A stretch of DNA of 64,000 nucleotides from Halobaculum marinum (GCF_029338555.1 NZ_CP119989.1:62001-126000), one strand, 5' to 3'; positions 16,381 to 25,177 are shown, counted from the first letter of the stretch. Notes: generated from the sequence alone by a model not told the origin. Translations and numbers: made by a program.

Positions 16381-17333
16381 TCGCCCACCTCCCCGGTGCC
16401 GAAGAGACCCTCGGGACGCACGATGAGCATGAACGCGACGAACAGGTAGAGGACGATCTGCGCCCACTGGCTGTACGTCTGGGTCATCGCCGAGATGATC
16501 ACGCCGAGCACCATCCCGCCGGCGATGGCCCCGCGGACGGAGCCAGCACCGCCGACGACGATGGTGAGGAACGCCGGCAGCAGCGCCTGGTCGGTGCCGA
16601 TCTGCGGACTGAGCGTCTGGATGGACGCACCGATGAGGCCCGCGAACGCCGCCAGCGCCGCCCCGAGCGCGAACACGAGGCTGTACGAACGGTTGATCTT
16701 GATCCCGAGCAGGCGCACCATCTCGGCGTCGCGGGTGCCCGCTTGCACGACGAGGCCGAAGTCGGTGCGCTCGATCGCGAGGTACGTCACTCCGATGACG
16801 ACGAACGCGATGAGGATGATGAACAGCCGCCACGTCGGGAACAGCCCGACGAACGGGAGGCTCACCGGCTGTGCGACGTCGAAGCCGAAGATCGTCGTCG
16901 GTGCGATCGACTGGAAGGTGTTCCCGCCGATGAGGTTCTTGACGACCTCCTCGACGATGAGCGCGAGGCCGAACGTCACCAGCAACTGGTCAGTCTCGGG
17001 ACGGTCGTAGAACGGTTCGGCGACGAACCGCTCCATGAGCAGGCCGATGCCGAAGCCGACGACCGGTACGAGCACGATGGCGGCGAGGAAGCCGCCGTCG
17101 AACCCGAGCGTGGTGATCCCGGAGTTGAACAGGAAGCCGTTCGTGAGCGTCGTCTCACGGAACACCAGCATCCCGACGTACGCGCCGACGAGGTACAGGG
17201 CGCCGTGCGCGAGGTTCAGGAACTCCATCGTGCCGAGGATGATGGTGAGGCCGAGTCCCAACAGGGCGTAGATGGCGCCCTGTTGGAGCCCGTTGAGGAG
17301 TATCGATGCGATGTCGAGCTGTAGAGGCAACAT
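16377..17333 (-). CDS. livH: ABC transporter permease, LivH type
   Basis: 318 residues, eight to nine membrane helices. Family landmarks: NGLQQGAIYALLGLGLTI at the N-terminus, GTMEFLNLAHGALYLVGAYV, and the coupling segment QAGTRDAEMVRLLGIKINR. First gene after a 131-nt gap that contains a hairpin, so its expression relative to livK may be reduced by partial termination. Confidence 0.95.
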   Translation of the reverse strand: MLPLQLDIASILLNGLQQGAIYALLGLGLTIILGTMEFLNLAHGALYLVGAYVGMLVFRETTLTNGFLFNSGITTLGFDGGFLAAIVLVPVVGFGIGLLMERFVAEPFYDRPETDQLLVTFGLALIVEEVVKNLIGGNTFQSIAPTTIFGFDVAQPVSLPFVGLFPTWRLFIILIAFVVIGVTYLAIERTDFGLVVQAGTRDAEMVRLLGIKINRSYSLVFALGAALAAFAGLIGASIQTLSPQIGTDQALLPAFLTIVVGGAGSVRGAIAGGMVLGVIISAMTQTYSQWAQIVLYLFVAFMLIVRPEGLFGTGEVGE

Positions 17334-17419
17334 TATTGATCGTGTACGTGCGGTGTGTGGGTCCGCTTGGTAGTAGTTATCGATGGTGTCATTCGTTGAC
17401 GCGGTTCGGCCGGCGACCG

Positions 17420-17455
17420 AAGAAAGTACCGGAAGGCGACGCCGTCGGAGTCGCC
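17420..17455 (-). terminator. Hairpin plus T-rich run between livK and livH
   Basis: On the minus strand, 10 nt after the livK stop (17465), GGCGAC/GTCGCC (17450-17455 with 17435-17440) forms a 6-bp stem with a 9-nt loop, followed by ACTTTCTTC (about 17421-17429). It looks like an attenuating terminator that would leave more binding protein than permease/ATPase mRNA, a common design in such operons. Inferred from sequence only. Confidence 0.45.
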
Positions 17456-17464
17456 GTCGTTCGG

Positions 17465-18811
17465 TTACTCGTCGCCGTAGTCGCCGAGGTCGCAGTCGGC
17501 CGCCGGACCCTCGTCGCAGGCGTAGCCGAGTTGGTCGCGCGAGGTCTGGTTGACCACTTCGAGCAGTCGGCTCTCGGTCTGTTCGCTCGACGGGAGCCCC
17601 TGCACGACGAGCACGTCGCGCTGACCCTGGTGGTCACAGCCGCGCATCGTCTCCGGCCCGAGGCCGGCGTTGTCGTACTCGTAGTCCTCCAGCTGCCGGA
17701 TGACTTCCGGCGGGTAGAACGTCTCGGCGCGCTCGGCGGCGGCGGCGTACTGCAGCGTCTGCGTGTACGCCAGGCGCGCCGCGTAGCTGGGCACCTTGTC
17801 GTACTCGCTGCGGAACGCCTCGGTGAACGACTGGGAGTACTCTTCATCGAGCTGCCAGCTCCAGTCGGCCGTGCCGAAGATGCCGTCGATGGAGCCGGCG
17901 GCCGCCTCCGCCATCAGGCGGTTGTACAGCGGGACGACGATCTCCATGTCCTGGTCGAGCCCCTGCTCGATCGCCTGCGGGAGCGAGTTCGCCGCGTCCA
18001 GCCCGTAGTGGTTGAGGACGAGCACGTCGACCTCGTCGCGCGGCACGTCCGCGAGGTACGAGGAGTAGTCGGAGGTGCCAAGCGGCGTCGGCACCGACTC
18101 GACCTGGCTCCAGCCGCCGACCTCGGTGAAGAACTGCTCCATCGAGGCCTGCTGGGTCTGCCCCCACGAGTAGTCGGCGAACAGCTGGTAGAAGTTCAGG
18201 TCCTCGCCGTACTCTTCGGCGAGCACCGGCGCGAGCGCCTGTCCGGTCATGTACGCGTTGAACATCTCACGCGTGGAGTAGCGCACACACTCCGGACCGG
18301 TGGTGTCGTTGGAGTGGGTCAGGCAGCACTGGAACTGGACCTTCTCCTCTTGACACAGCCCCTGGACCGCGATGGCGACCGCCGACGAGGAACCGCCGGA
18401 GATCATGATCGCGTTGTCGCGGTTGATCATCCGCTGTGCGGACTGTCGAGCCGTGTCGGGGTTCGTCGCGGTGTCACCCTCGACTGACGTGACCGTCTTC
18501 CCGAGCACGCCGTCGCCCGAGAGGTCTTCCCAGTCGTCGACCCAGCCGCCGCCGTTGTTCAGGTGCTTCTCGGCGAGTCGGTAGCCGCGCAGTTCGTCCT
18601 CACCCTCCTGGGAGTACGACCCGGACTGCGGGACGTTGTACCCGAAGACGACCTCGTCGCCCTCGACCGGGTAGTTCCCGATCGCGGGGTACTCCGAGCC
18701 CCCGCCGCCGCCGCCGGTACATCCTGCCAGTCCTGCGAGTCCTGCGGCGCCCGCGGCGCCGGAGGCCTTGAGCACATCGCGTCTACTGAGTGCGGTGGTA
18801 TCCCGTGCCAT
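17465..18811 (-). CDS. livK: ABC transporter substrate-binding lipoprotein, LivK type, Tat-exported
   Basis: 448 residues. The N-terminus has a twin-arginine signal (SRRDVLKASGAAG) and lipobox LAGC with Cys31, followed by a glycine-rich linker, so it is probably exported folded and lipid-anchored outside the cell. The rest is a type I periplasmic-binding fold: VVFGYNVPQSG at the N-lobe, MISGGSSSAVAIAVQG in the ligand pocket, NAYMTGQALAPVLAEEYG. Seven further cysteines (in GLCQ, QCCL, PECV, RGCD, YACD, ADCD) are unusual for this protein class. The ligand (branched-chain amino acid, amide or other) cannot be told from sequence. Confidence 0.92.
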   Translation of the reverse strand: MARDTTALSRRDVLKASGAAGAAGLAGLAGCTGGGGGGSEYPAIGNYPVEGDEVVFGYNVPQSGSYSQEGEDELRGYRLAEKHLNNGGGWVDDWEDLSGDGVLGKTVTSVEGDTATNPDTARQSAQRMINRDNAIMISGGSSSAVAIAVQGLCQEEKVQFQCCLTHSNDTTGPECVRYSTREMFNAYMTGQALAPVLAEEYGEDLNFYQLFADYSWGQTQQASMEQFFTEVGGWSQVESVPTPLGTSDYSSYLADVPRDEVDVLVLNHYGLDAANSLPQAIEQGLDQDMEIVVPLYNRLMAEAAAGSIDGIFGTADWSWQLDEEYSQSFTEAFRSEYDKVPSYAARLAYTQTLQYAAAAERAETFYPPEVIRQLEDYEYDNAGLGPETMRGCDHQGQRDVLVVQGLPSSEQTESRLLEVVNQTSRDQLGYACDEGPAADCDLGDYGDE

Positions 18812-18872
18812 GGTGTGTGCCGCGGAAGCGACCTTAATGAACGTTCTGCCTATATTCCCTTAGACCGTGTTA

Positions 18873-18919
18873 ATATTGGTAATATGCTAACCCCATATAC
18901 ACCTTGATAATGTTTATCA
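18873..18919. promoter_or_regulatory. Two AT-rich dyads upstream of livK
   Basis: An AT-rich island (about 18838-18920) lies before livK. It holds two perfect inverted repeats with 3-nt spacers: ATATT-GGT-AATAT (18873-18885) and TGATAA-TGT-TTATCA (18905-18919). Their centres are 33 bp apart, about three helical turns. A minus-strand GAATATAGG near 18850 could be the TATA box, which would put both dyads just upstream of the promoter. Candidate operators for the liv operon; the regulator is unknown. Confidence 0.45.
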
Positions 18920-19006
18920 CACTTGGGCCGTTTCAGTCACTCGATTCCGGGAACAAACCGGGACCACGTTTCGAACGGTTCTGTTCAAAGGCGGTGACTA
19001 ACGGTC

Positions 19007-19687
19007 TCAAGCCAACTCGTCGGCGACGTCCGCGAGCGACGTGACCGCCAGCGACGGTTCGACGCCGATCCGCTCGAACGGATCGTTCGCGCGGTCCACC
19101 CACGCGGTCGCCATCCCCGCGTTGCCGGCGCCGGCGACGTCCCACGCGTTGCCGGAGACGAGACGGCACTGCTCGATGGGCGTGTCGGTGCGCGCGGCCG
19201 CGTTCTCGTACACCGCCGGGTTCGGCTTGAACGTCGACACCTCGTCGGCGCTGATCACGTCGTCGAGGTGCGGGGCCAGCCCCGCGTTCGCCGCGAGCGT
19301 CTCCAGCATGTCGGGGTTCCCGTTCGACAGCACGGTCACGGTGTGGCCCGCCGCCGAGAGCCGCGTGAGCGTGTCGATGGCGTCGGGGTACGGGTCGAGG
19401 TGGTTGTACGAGTCGAGAATCGTCGCGCGCGTCGCGTCGTCTGCGTCGACGCCCCACTGCGCGAGCGCGTAGTCGAGCGCGTCCGTCGTCACCTCCCAGA
19501 ACGGCTGGTAGTCGTCCATCAGCGCCGACTGGTAGGAGTACTGGAGCTGTTTCGCCCGCCACGTCTCGTCGATCCGGGAGACGAGCGCGTCGCTGGCGTC
19601 GAGTTCCGCCGCGAGCGTCCCCGTGACGCTACTCGTGTCGCACAGCGTCCCGTACATGTCGAAACACAGCGTCTCCGTCTCGGGCAT
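19007..19687 (-). CDS. HAD-superfamily hydrolase, 2-haloacid dehalogenase type II-like
   Basis: 226 residues from ATG 19687. Motif I FDMYGTLCDTSS carries the nucleophile Asp. Motif II is LSNGNPDML, motif III KPNPAVYENAA, motif IV VSGNAWDVAGA. This motif set, with MYGTL in place of the DGTL of phosphatases, is that of L-2-haloacid dehalogenases. Whether the true substrate is a haloacid or a phosphate ester is uncertain in haloarchaea. An in-frame ATG at 19714 would add nine residues. Divergent from the acetyltransferase. Confidence 0.85.
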   Translation of the reverse strand: MPETETLCFDMYGTLCDTSSVTGTLAAELDASDALVSRIDETWRAKQLQYSYQSALMDDYQPFWEVTTDALDYALAQWGVDADDATRATILDSYNHLDPYPDAIDTLTRLSAAGHTVTVLSNGNPDMLETLAANAGLAPHLDDVISADEVSTFKPNPAVYENAAARTDTPIEQCRLVSGNAWDVAGAGNAGMATAWVDRANDPFERIGVEPSLAVTSLADVADELA

Positions 19688-19775
19688 ACCCGCTCCATCC
19701 ACATCATGGGGCATAGTACCACGGGAGGCGGCGAGTCGGCGGGGACCCGGACGCCGGAGAGTTAGCGACCGGCGA

Positions 19776-19794
19776 ACCGTCGCTGGGCGACGGT
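19776..19794. promoter_or_regulatory. 8-bp perfect dyad upstream of acetyltransferase promoter
   Basis: ACCGTCGC-TGG-GCGACGGT. It lies just before a TATA-like GGTTAAGTG (19807-19815), which is about 25-30 nt from the ATG at 19838. Candidate operator in the divergent region between the HAD and acetyltransferase genes. Confidence 0.35.
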
Positions 19795-19837
19795 AAGCGA
19801 CAGCGTGGTTAAGTGACTGTCCGCGGTACCGTATGGC

Positions 19838-20593
19838 ATGGATCTTCGAGACGCGACGACTGAAGACGTAGACGGGATCCGCGAGACGGCGCTCGCGTCG
19901 TTGACGGCCTCCTACGGGCACGCCCTCTCCGAGGACCTCCTCGCGGACGCCGTGGAGACGTGGTACGATGCCGAGGAGGTCGCCGAGAACCTGACCGGCG
20001 AGGACGCGGTGTTCGTGGTCGCCGTCGAGGACGGCGACGTGGTCGGCTTCGTCCAGAGCTACCTCTCGCGGCGTCGCGAGCCAGTGGGCGAACTCGACTG
20101 GCTCCACGTCCACCCGGACCACCGCGGGAAGGGGATCGGCGACGACCTGCTCCACCGCGCGGAGACGGAGCTGTTGGAGTTGGGCGCCGAGCGGATCGAG
20201 GGGCGCGTGCTGGACGCCAACGAGGCGGGTGCGGAGTTCTACGAGGGAGAGGGGTTCACCGACATCGGCGAGCGCCGCGTCGAGATCGGTGGCGAGCCGT
20301 TCGTCGAGCACGTGTTCGCCCGCTTCCCGGCTGGTGGCGGCGAGCAGGTACTGACGGAGGCTCGCGTCATGGAGGACGGACAGCAGGTGTACGTCGCCTA
20401 CGACGAGGCCGACCGCGCGTCGATCGCGCCGTTCTACGCGACGTACGACGACCGCGAGCGCACCGAGCGGATGGGGTACATCTGCGGCAACTGCGGCAGC
20501 TTCCACGTCACCGTCGACACGATGGACCGCGTGCAGTGTGCCGACTGCGGCAACAAGCGGAAGGCGAGTCGCTGGGACGCGGCGTACCTGTAG
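19838..20593 (+). CDS. GNAT acetyltransferase fused to a zinc ribbon
   Basis: 251 residues. Residues about 1-165 are a GNAT domain: LDWLHVHPDHRGKGIGDDLL holds the acetyl-CoA pyrophosphate loop (R-x2-G-x-G pattern), and EFYEGEGF is the C-terminal motif B. Residues about 215-251 form a zinc ribbon with CGNCG and CADCG pairs ending in NKRKASRWDAAYL, a tail I recall as the haloarchaeal DUF5816 domain. It transfers acetyl groups to an unknown amine; the ribbon may choose the target. Followed 87 nt later by a MinD-like gene on the same strand. Confidence 0.88.
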   Translation: MDLRDATTEDVDGIRETALASLTASYGHALSEDLLADAVETWYDAEEVAENLTGEDAVFVVAVEDGDVVGFVQSYLSRRREPVGELDWLHVHPDHRGKGIGDDLLHRAETELLELGAERIEGRVLDANEAGAEFYEGEGFTDIGERRVEIGGEPFVEHVFARFPAGGGEQVLTEARVMEDGQQVYVAYDEADRASIAPFYATYDDRERTERMGYICGNCGSFHVTVDTMDRVQCADCGNKRKASRWDAAYL

Positions 20594-20680
20594 GCGGACG
20601 CGCCGCGGGGGAGCGGTTTCAGTCTCAGGTGCGATACTCGCACGGCAACAGGTAAGTCGGGGGCCCGTCGTGACACACAT

Positions 20681-21532
20681 ATGGACGGACGCGTGCTCGC
20701 CGTCGTCGGCGCGAAGGGGGGCGTCGGCAAGACGACGACGAGCCTCAACCTCGCCGCCGCGCTCGCCGAAGACGGCCGCGCCGTCGCGGTCGTCGAGGCG
20801 GACCTGGCGATGGCGAACGCGGTGGACTTCCTCGACATCCGCGTCAACGGCGGGCGGACCCTCCACGACGTGCTCGCGGGCGGCGCGGGCGTCGGCGACG
20901 CCACCTACCCCGCCCCCGGCGGCTTCGACGTGGTCCCGAGCGGCGTCGACCTCGACGGATTCGTGAAGTCTGACCTGGACCGGTTCCCCGCCGCGATGGA
21001 CGCGCTGAAGGCCCGCTACGACGCCGTGTTGGTGGACACCGCCGCCGGCGTGAGCCGCGAGACGGTCGTGCCGATGACCGGCGCGGACGCCTCGGTGCTC
21101 GTGTCGACGCCGCGGGTCGCCTCCATCCGCGACGCCGACAAGACGATGACCGTCGCCGAGCGCGCGGACGCGCCCGTCGGCGGCGTCGTTCTCACGAAGT
21201 CGGGGACGGGGCGCTCGCCCCCCGCCGACCGCATCGCCGAGTTCCTCGACACGGAGTTGCTGGGGCACGTCCCGCACGACGAGGCGATCCCGAAGGCGCA
21301 AGACGCTGGCCAGCCCGCCATCTCGTATCGCCCCCACAGCGAGGCCGCGACGGCGTACCGCGAAGTCGCCGCGGCGCTGCGCAAGCGCCCCGACATGCTC
21401 GGCATGACGGTGACGACGAACACCGGGGGCTTCCGCTTCGGCGACGGCGACGACGAGAGCGGCGCGTTCGCCGACGGCGGGGACGGGGGCGGCGCGACCG
21501 GCGCCGACGGCTTCACGAACCCGTTCGGCTGA
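20681..21532 (+). CDS. minD: MinD/ParA-like P-loop ATPase
   Basis: 283 residues. Deviant Walker A KGGVGKTT (12-19), switch I VEADLAMANAVDFL, Walker B-like VLVDTAAGVSRETV. Haloarchaea carry several MinD paralogues that influence placement of surface motors rather than division. The typical C-terminal amphipathic membrane-targeting helix is not evident; the tail is Gly/Asp-rich and likely flexible (about 245-283). Partner and site unknown. Confidence 0.88.
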   Translation: MDGRVLAVVGAKGGVGKTTTSLNLAAALAEDGRAVAVVEADLAMANAVDFLDIRVNGGRTLHDVLAGGAGVGDATYPAPGGFDVVPSGVDLDGFVKSDLDRFPAAMDALKARYDAVLVDTAAGVSRETVVPMTGADASVLVSTPRVASIRDADKTMTVAERADAPVGGVVLTKSGTGRSPPADRIAEFLDTELLGHVPHDEAIPKAQDAGQPAISYRPHSEAATAYREVAAALRKRPDMLGMTVTTNTGGFRFGDGDDESGAFADGGDGGGATGADGFTNPFG

Positions 21533-21544
21533 GCGGACGCGTCG

Positions 21545-22381
21545 TCACGACCGACAGATCGCGAGCATGTGGACCGACAGGTCCGCGACCGCCGGGTCGT
21601 CGCGGAGTCGATCGAACGTCTCGACCACCGCCGAGCGCTCGGCGTCGTCGAGCGACTCCACCGACTCGCGGATCCCGGCGTCGTGCAGCGGCGACCCCAA
21701 CCCCTCCAGCCCGGTGACCCGCTCGACAGAGAGCCCCGCACCCGCGAGGAGGTCGCGGAGTTCGGCGCGGCGGAAGAAGTGCGTCGCGGTGAACTCGTTG
21801 TCGTATCCGTGGGCGTCGAGCAGATCCGCGTCGTAGTCGCCGTGTGCAAGCAGCGCCGGGAGCGCACGGACGTTGCGCCCCGCCAGCGCCTGCAGTTGGA
21901 CGAAGCCGAGCAGCCCCATCACGGACACGAGGACGGGGGCGTCGCGTCGGGTGACACGGGCGAGTTCCTCGACTGCTTGCTCGCGGTCGTCGGCGTCGAG
22001 CAGGTGCGAGAGCGGCCCACCGAGACACAGCGTCGCGTCGAACGTGTCTGCGTCGAACGCGAGGTCGTCGACGCTCCCGTGGTGGAGCGTGACCCGGTCG
22101 GCGACGCCGTGCTCCGCGAGTTTCTCGGCGGCCACGTCGAGTTGCCCGCGGCTCACGTCCAGGAGGTCGACCTCGTAGCCGCGCTCGGCCAGCCAGATGG
22201 CGTAGCGACCGGCGCCGCCCCCGGCGTCGAGCACGCGGCCGGAATCGGGGATGGCGTCGGTCACCTCCGCGAGGGTGAACTCGTACTCCAGGCGACCGTC
22301 GATGCTCTCGGCCAGTCGGTCCCACTCGTCGGTGCCGTAGGCGTCGTAGAACGCTTCCGGGGCCGAACGCTCGTCGCTCAT
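21545..22381 (-). CDS. SAM-dependent class I methyltransferase
   Basis: 278 residues from ATG 22381 (MSDERSAPEAFYDAYGTDEWD). Rossmann-like motif I VLDAGGGAGRYAIWLAERG (SAM binding), acidic end of strand 2 in VDLLDVS, motif near HHGSVDDLAFDADTFDATLCLGG. Most like the UbiE/type-11 small-molecule methyltransferases. Substrate unknown. Convergent with the MinD-like gene (13 nt gap). Confidence 0.9.
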   Translation of the reverse strand: MSDERSAPEAFYDAYGTDEWDRLAESIDGRLEYEFTLAEVTDAIPDSGRVLDAGGGAGRYAIWLAERGYEVDLLDVSRGQLDVAAEKLAEHGVADRVTLHHGSVDDLAFDADTFDATLCLGGPLSHLLDADDREQAVEELARVTRRDAPVLVSVMGLLGFVQLQALAGRNVRALPALLAHGDYDADLLDAHGYDNEFTATHFFRRAELRDLLAGAGLSVERVTGLEGLGSPLHDAGIRESVESLDDAERSAVVETFDRLRDDPAVADLSVHMLAICRS

Positions 22382-22510
22382 ACCCCACAGTCGCCCGGTC
22401 CGGGATGAAAACACACCGACACACCCTCGTCGGCGTCACGCTCCCACCGAGCGACGCTCGGCGTCCGCGCGACCGAAACGCCTACCGAGTGGCCTCCCGC
22501 CCCGACAGAC

Positions 22511-23362
22511 ATGGACGCGGACACGCTGACGACGGTGCGCGCGTGGGCCGGGTGCGAGGTCACCTCGGCGACCCTCCTCGACGGCGGCGAGGTCGGCACC
22601 GTCCGCCGGGTCGACCTCGCGGACGGTCGACGCGTCGTCGTCAAGACCGGCCCTCCCGACCCGACCGTCGAGGCCGGGATGCTCCGTCACCTCGCCGCCG
22701 AGGGGGGCCTCCGGGTGCCGGCGGTCCACCACGCCGGCGACGGCGTCCTCGTGTTGGAGCACGTCGCCCACGACGCAGACGCCGCCGTCACGCCCGCCGT
22801 CGCGCGCGACCTCGCCGAGCGCCTCGCGGCGCTGCACGCGACGACCGCCGACGCGTTCGGCTTCCCGTTCGACACGCTCACCGGCCCGTACGACCAGCCG
22901 AACGCGTGGACCGACGCGTGGCCCGCGTTCTTCGGGGAGCACCGTCTCGCGCACTCGGCGACGCAGGCCCACGAGGAGGGCGTGCTCCCGGCGGCGGACC
23001 TGAATCGGGTCGACGCGCTCGTCGACGACCTCCCCGACCTGCTCGACCACGACCCGACACCGGCGCTGATCCACGGCGACGTGTGGGCCGGCAACGTCCT
23101 CCACGACGGCGAGCGCGTGACGGCGCTGCTCGACCCGGCCTGTTACTACGGCGACCCGGAGGTGGAACTCGCGTACGTCGAGTGGACGGAGACGGGCGGG
23201 GCGGCGTTCCGCGAGCGCTACCGGGAAGTCGCCCGGGTGGCGGACGGCTACGCAGACCGCGAACCGGTGTACCGGCTGTACCCGCTGCTCACACACCTGC
23301 GGTACTTCGGGACGGAGTACCTCGACGAGGTTCGTGCGACGCTGTCGGTGGTCGGGTACTGA
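22511..23362 (+). CDS. Fructosamine/ketosamine-3-kinase family protein
   Basis: 283 residues with a protein-kinase-like fold. VVVKTGP carries the ATP-binding Lys, VLVLEHV the hinge, FPFDTLTGPYDQPN the family-specific segment. LIHGDVWAGNVL is the catalytic loop (Asp as base) and LLDPACYYGDPEVELAYVE the metal-binding Asp region. Members phosphorylate ketosamines so that glycated amines can break down; bacterial homologues may have other sugar substrates. Single gene, divergent from the methyltransferase. Confidence 0.9.
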   Translation: MDADTLTTVRAWAGCEVTSATLLDGGEVGTVRRVDLADGRRVVVKTGPPDPTVEAGMLRHLAAEGGLRVPAVHHAGDGVLVLEHVAHDADAAVTPAVARDLAERLAALHATTADAFGFPFDTLTGPYDQPNAWTDAWPAFFGEHRLAHSATQAHEEGVLPAADLNRVDALVDDLPDLLDHDPTPALIHGDVWAGNVLHDGERVTALLDPACYYGDPEVELAYVEWTETGGAAFRERYREVARVADGYADREPVYRLYPLLTHLRYFGTEYLDEVRATLSVVGY

Positions 23363-23423
23363 ATCGACGAACGGGGTCGAGAACGGTCGACTGGGCGCTA
23401 CGGGGACGACGGTGGAGGGACGA

Positions 23424-25034
23424 CTATCCCTCGCCGACCATCCGGTCTTCGTCTTCCCACTCCTCCTGGCGGAGTTCGTACTTCTGGACCTTCCCGGTGG
23501 AGGTCTTCGGGAGCTGTTTGACGAACTCGATCCGGGTGGGCGCCTTGTAGTGGGCCATGTTCTCTCGGGCGTACTCGATCAGGTCGTCGGCGGTGACTCC
23601 CGGATTCTCCGGGTCGCCGCTCGCCGGGACGACGTACGCCTTCGGCGTCTCCCCCCAGTCCTCGTGTGGCGACGGAATGACCGCCACGTCGTCGACCGCG
23701 TCGTGGCTGAACAGCGTGTCCTCCACCTCGATGGAGGAGATGTTCTCACCGCCGGAGATGATGATGTCCTTCTTGCGGTCCTGGATCGAGATCATCCCGT
23801 TCTCGTCGACGACCGCGAGGTCGCCCATGTGGTAGTACCCCTCGACGCGGTCGGTGAACGCCTCCTCGGTGGCCTCTGGCTTCTCCCAGTACCCCTTCAT
23901 GACGGAGTTGCCGCGGACGACGACCTCGCCGATGGTCTCGCCGTCCTCGGTCACGTCGTTGCCGTCGTCGTCGACGACGCGGATCTCCGTGCCGAGGTAG
24001 CCGAACCCCTGCGTCTTCTTCACCGCGAAGCGGTCGTCGGAGTCGTCGTCGAAGTAGCGGCGCGCGTCCGAGGTGGTGATGAGCGGCCCCGTCTCGGTGG
24101 CGCCGTACACGTGTTTGAGGTACCAGCCGAAGCGGTCCTCGACGGTCCGGATCGTCGCCTCCGGCGGCGCCGCCCCCGCCGTCGCGACGCGCACGTCCTG
24201 GCCGGCGTCCGGTTCGCCGCCGTGCTCGTCGATGTGGTCGCCGAGCATCTTCAGGACGGTCGGCGCCGCACAGAAGTACGTCACGTCCTCGTTGCGGAGC
24301 ATGTCGAACACGTACGCCTGGTCGACGCCGCGAGTGCAGACGTGCCGCGCGCCCATCCCCGTGATGGCGTAGATGTGACCCCAGCCGTTGACGTGGAACA
24401 TCGGGAGCGTCCACAGGTACGTGTCGTCGTCGCGGATCTCCTGGTGGATCGCGACCTGGTAGGCGTGGATCGTCTCCGTCCGGTGGGTGCGGCACACCCC
24501 TTTCGGGTCGCCCGTGGTGCCGGAGGTGTAGTTGATCGTCACGGTCTCGTCCTCGCTCATCTCCGGGCGGTCGTAGTCGGTCGACTCGGCGATCACCTCG
24601 TCGAACGACTCCCAGTCGCCTTCGACGGCGTCGACGTCGTTCGTGATGAACGTCTCCGTCGGCACGTCGTCGCGGATGGCCTCGATCTTGTCGGCGTAGG
24701 CGTGGTCCGCGTAGATGGCCGTCACGCCGGCGTCGTTGAGGATGTACTCGAAGTCAGACTCCACGAGGCGGTAGTTCAGCGGCGTGTGGATGGCGCCGGC
24801 CTGGAAACTGCCGTAGGCGGCCTCCAGGTGGTAGTGGGTGTTCGGGTCGAGCACGGCGACGCGGTCGCCCTTCTCGACGCCGCGGGCCTGGAGCGCCGCC
24901 GCGAACCCGTCGGCGCGCTCGCCCAGTTCGTCGTACGTGTACCGATCCCCGTCGACCCCGAGTACGGCCTCGTGTCCCCCGTAGTTTCGTCGGGCGCGGT
25001 CGAGGAAGTCCGTCACCAACAGCGGTTTCTCCAT
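23424..25034 (-). CDS. Acyl-CoA synthetase (ANL superfamily, medium/long chain type)
   Basis: 536 residues from ATG 25034 (MEKPLLVTDFL). Activates a carboxylic acid to the acyl-adenylate and then acyl-CoA. P-loop YTSGTTGDPKG, YGATETGP, the hinge and A8 core IISGGENISSIEVED, and the adenylation Lys515 in PKTSTGKV. An earlier in-frame Met would place about 17 odd residues ahead of the domain. The chain length of the substrate cannot be told. The acidic C-terminal tail (EDEDRM) is typical of halophile adaptation. Confidence 0.93.
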   Translation of the reverse strand: MEKPLLVTDFLDRARRNYGGHEAVLGVDGDRYTYDELGERADGFAAALQARGVEKGDRVAVLDPNTHYHLEAAYGSFQAGAIHTPLNYRLVESDFEYILNDAGVTAIYADHAYADKIEAIRDDVPTETFITNDVDAVEGDWESFDEVIAESTDYDRPEMSEDETVTINYTSGTTGDPKGVCRTHRTETIHAYQVAIHQEIRDDDTYLWTLPMFHVNGWGHIYAITGMGARHVCTRGVDQAYVFDMLRNEDVTYFCAAPTVLKMLGDHIDEHGGEPDAGQDVRVATAGAAPPEATIRTVEDRFGWYLKHVYGATETGPLITTSDARRYFDDDSDDRFAVKKTQGFGYLGTEIRVVDDDGNDVTEDGETIGEVVVRGNSVMKGYWEKPEATEEAFTDRVEGYYHMGDLAVVDENGMISIQDRKKDIIISGGENISSIEVEDTLFSHDAVDDVAVIPSPHEDWGETPKAYVVPASGDPENPGVTADDLIEYARENMAHYKAPTRIEFVKQLPKTSTGKVQKYELRQEEWEDEDRMVGEG

Positions 25035-25157
25035 AGTCAGCGAAACTTCAGGCACGTTCGTGATAATCGTTGCGGGGTCGGTAACGCCTGACACGGCCCG
25101 GACCCCGGGCGGGCGCCGACGCGGCAGGCCGCCACGACTGGTGCTCCCGAGGGCTCC

Positions 25158-25177
25158 CCACCACTCGCCGGTGGTGG
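25158..25177. other. 7-bp hairpin between divergent genes
   Basis: CCACCAC (25158-25164), 6-nt loop, GTGGTGG (25171-25177). It lies midway between the acyl-CoA synthetase start (25034) and the zinc-finger gene (25248), whose TATA-like ATAATTGATA is at 25212-25221. Role unknown. Confidence 0.3.

Noticed and set aside
19007-21337. 776-codon minus-strand frame
   Set aside because: Only the last 227 codons form the HAD hydrolase. The earlier part is antisense to the acetyltransferase and MinD-like genes.
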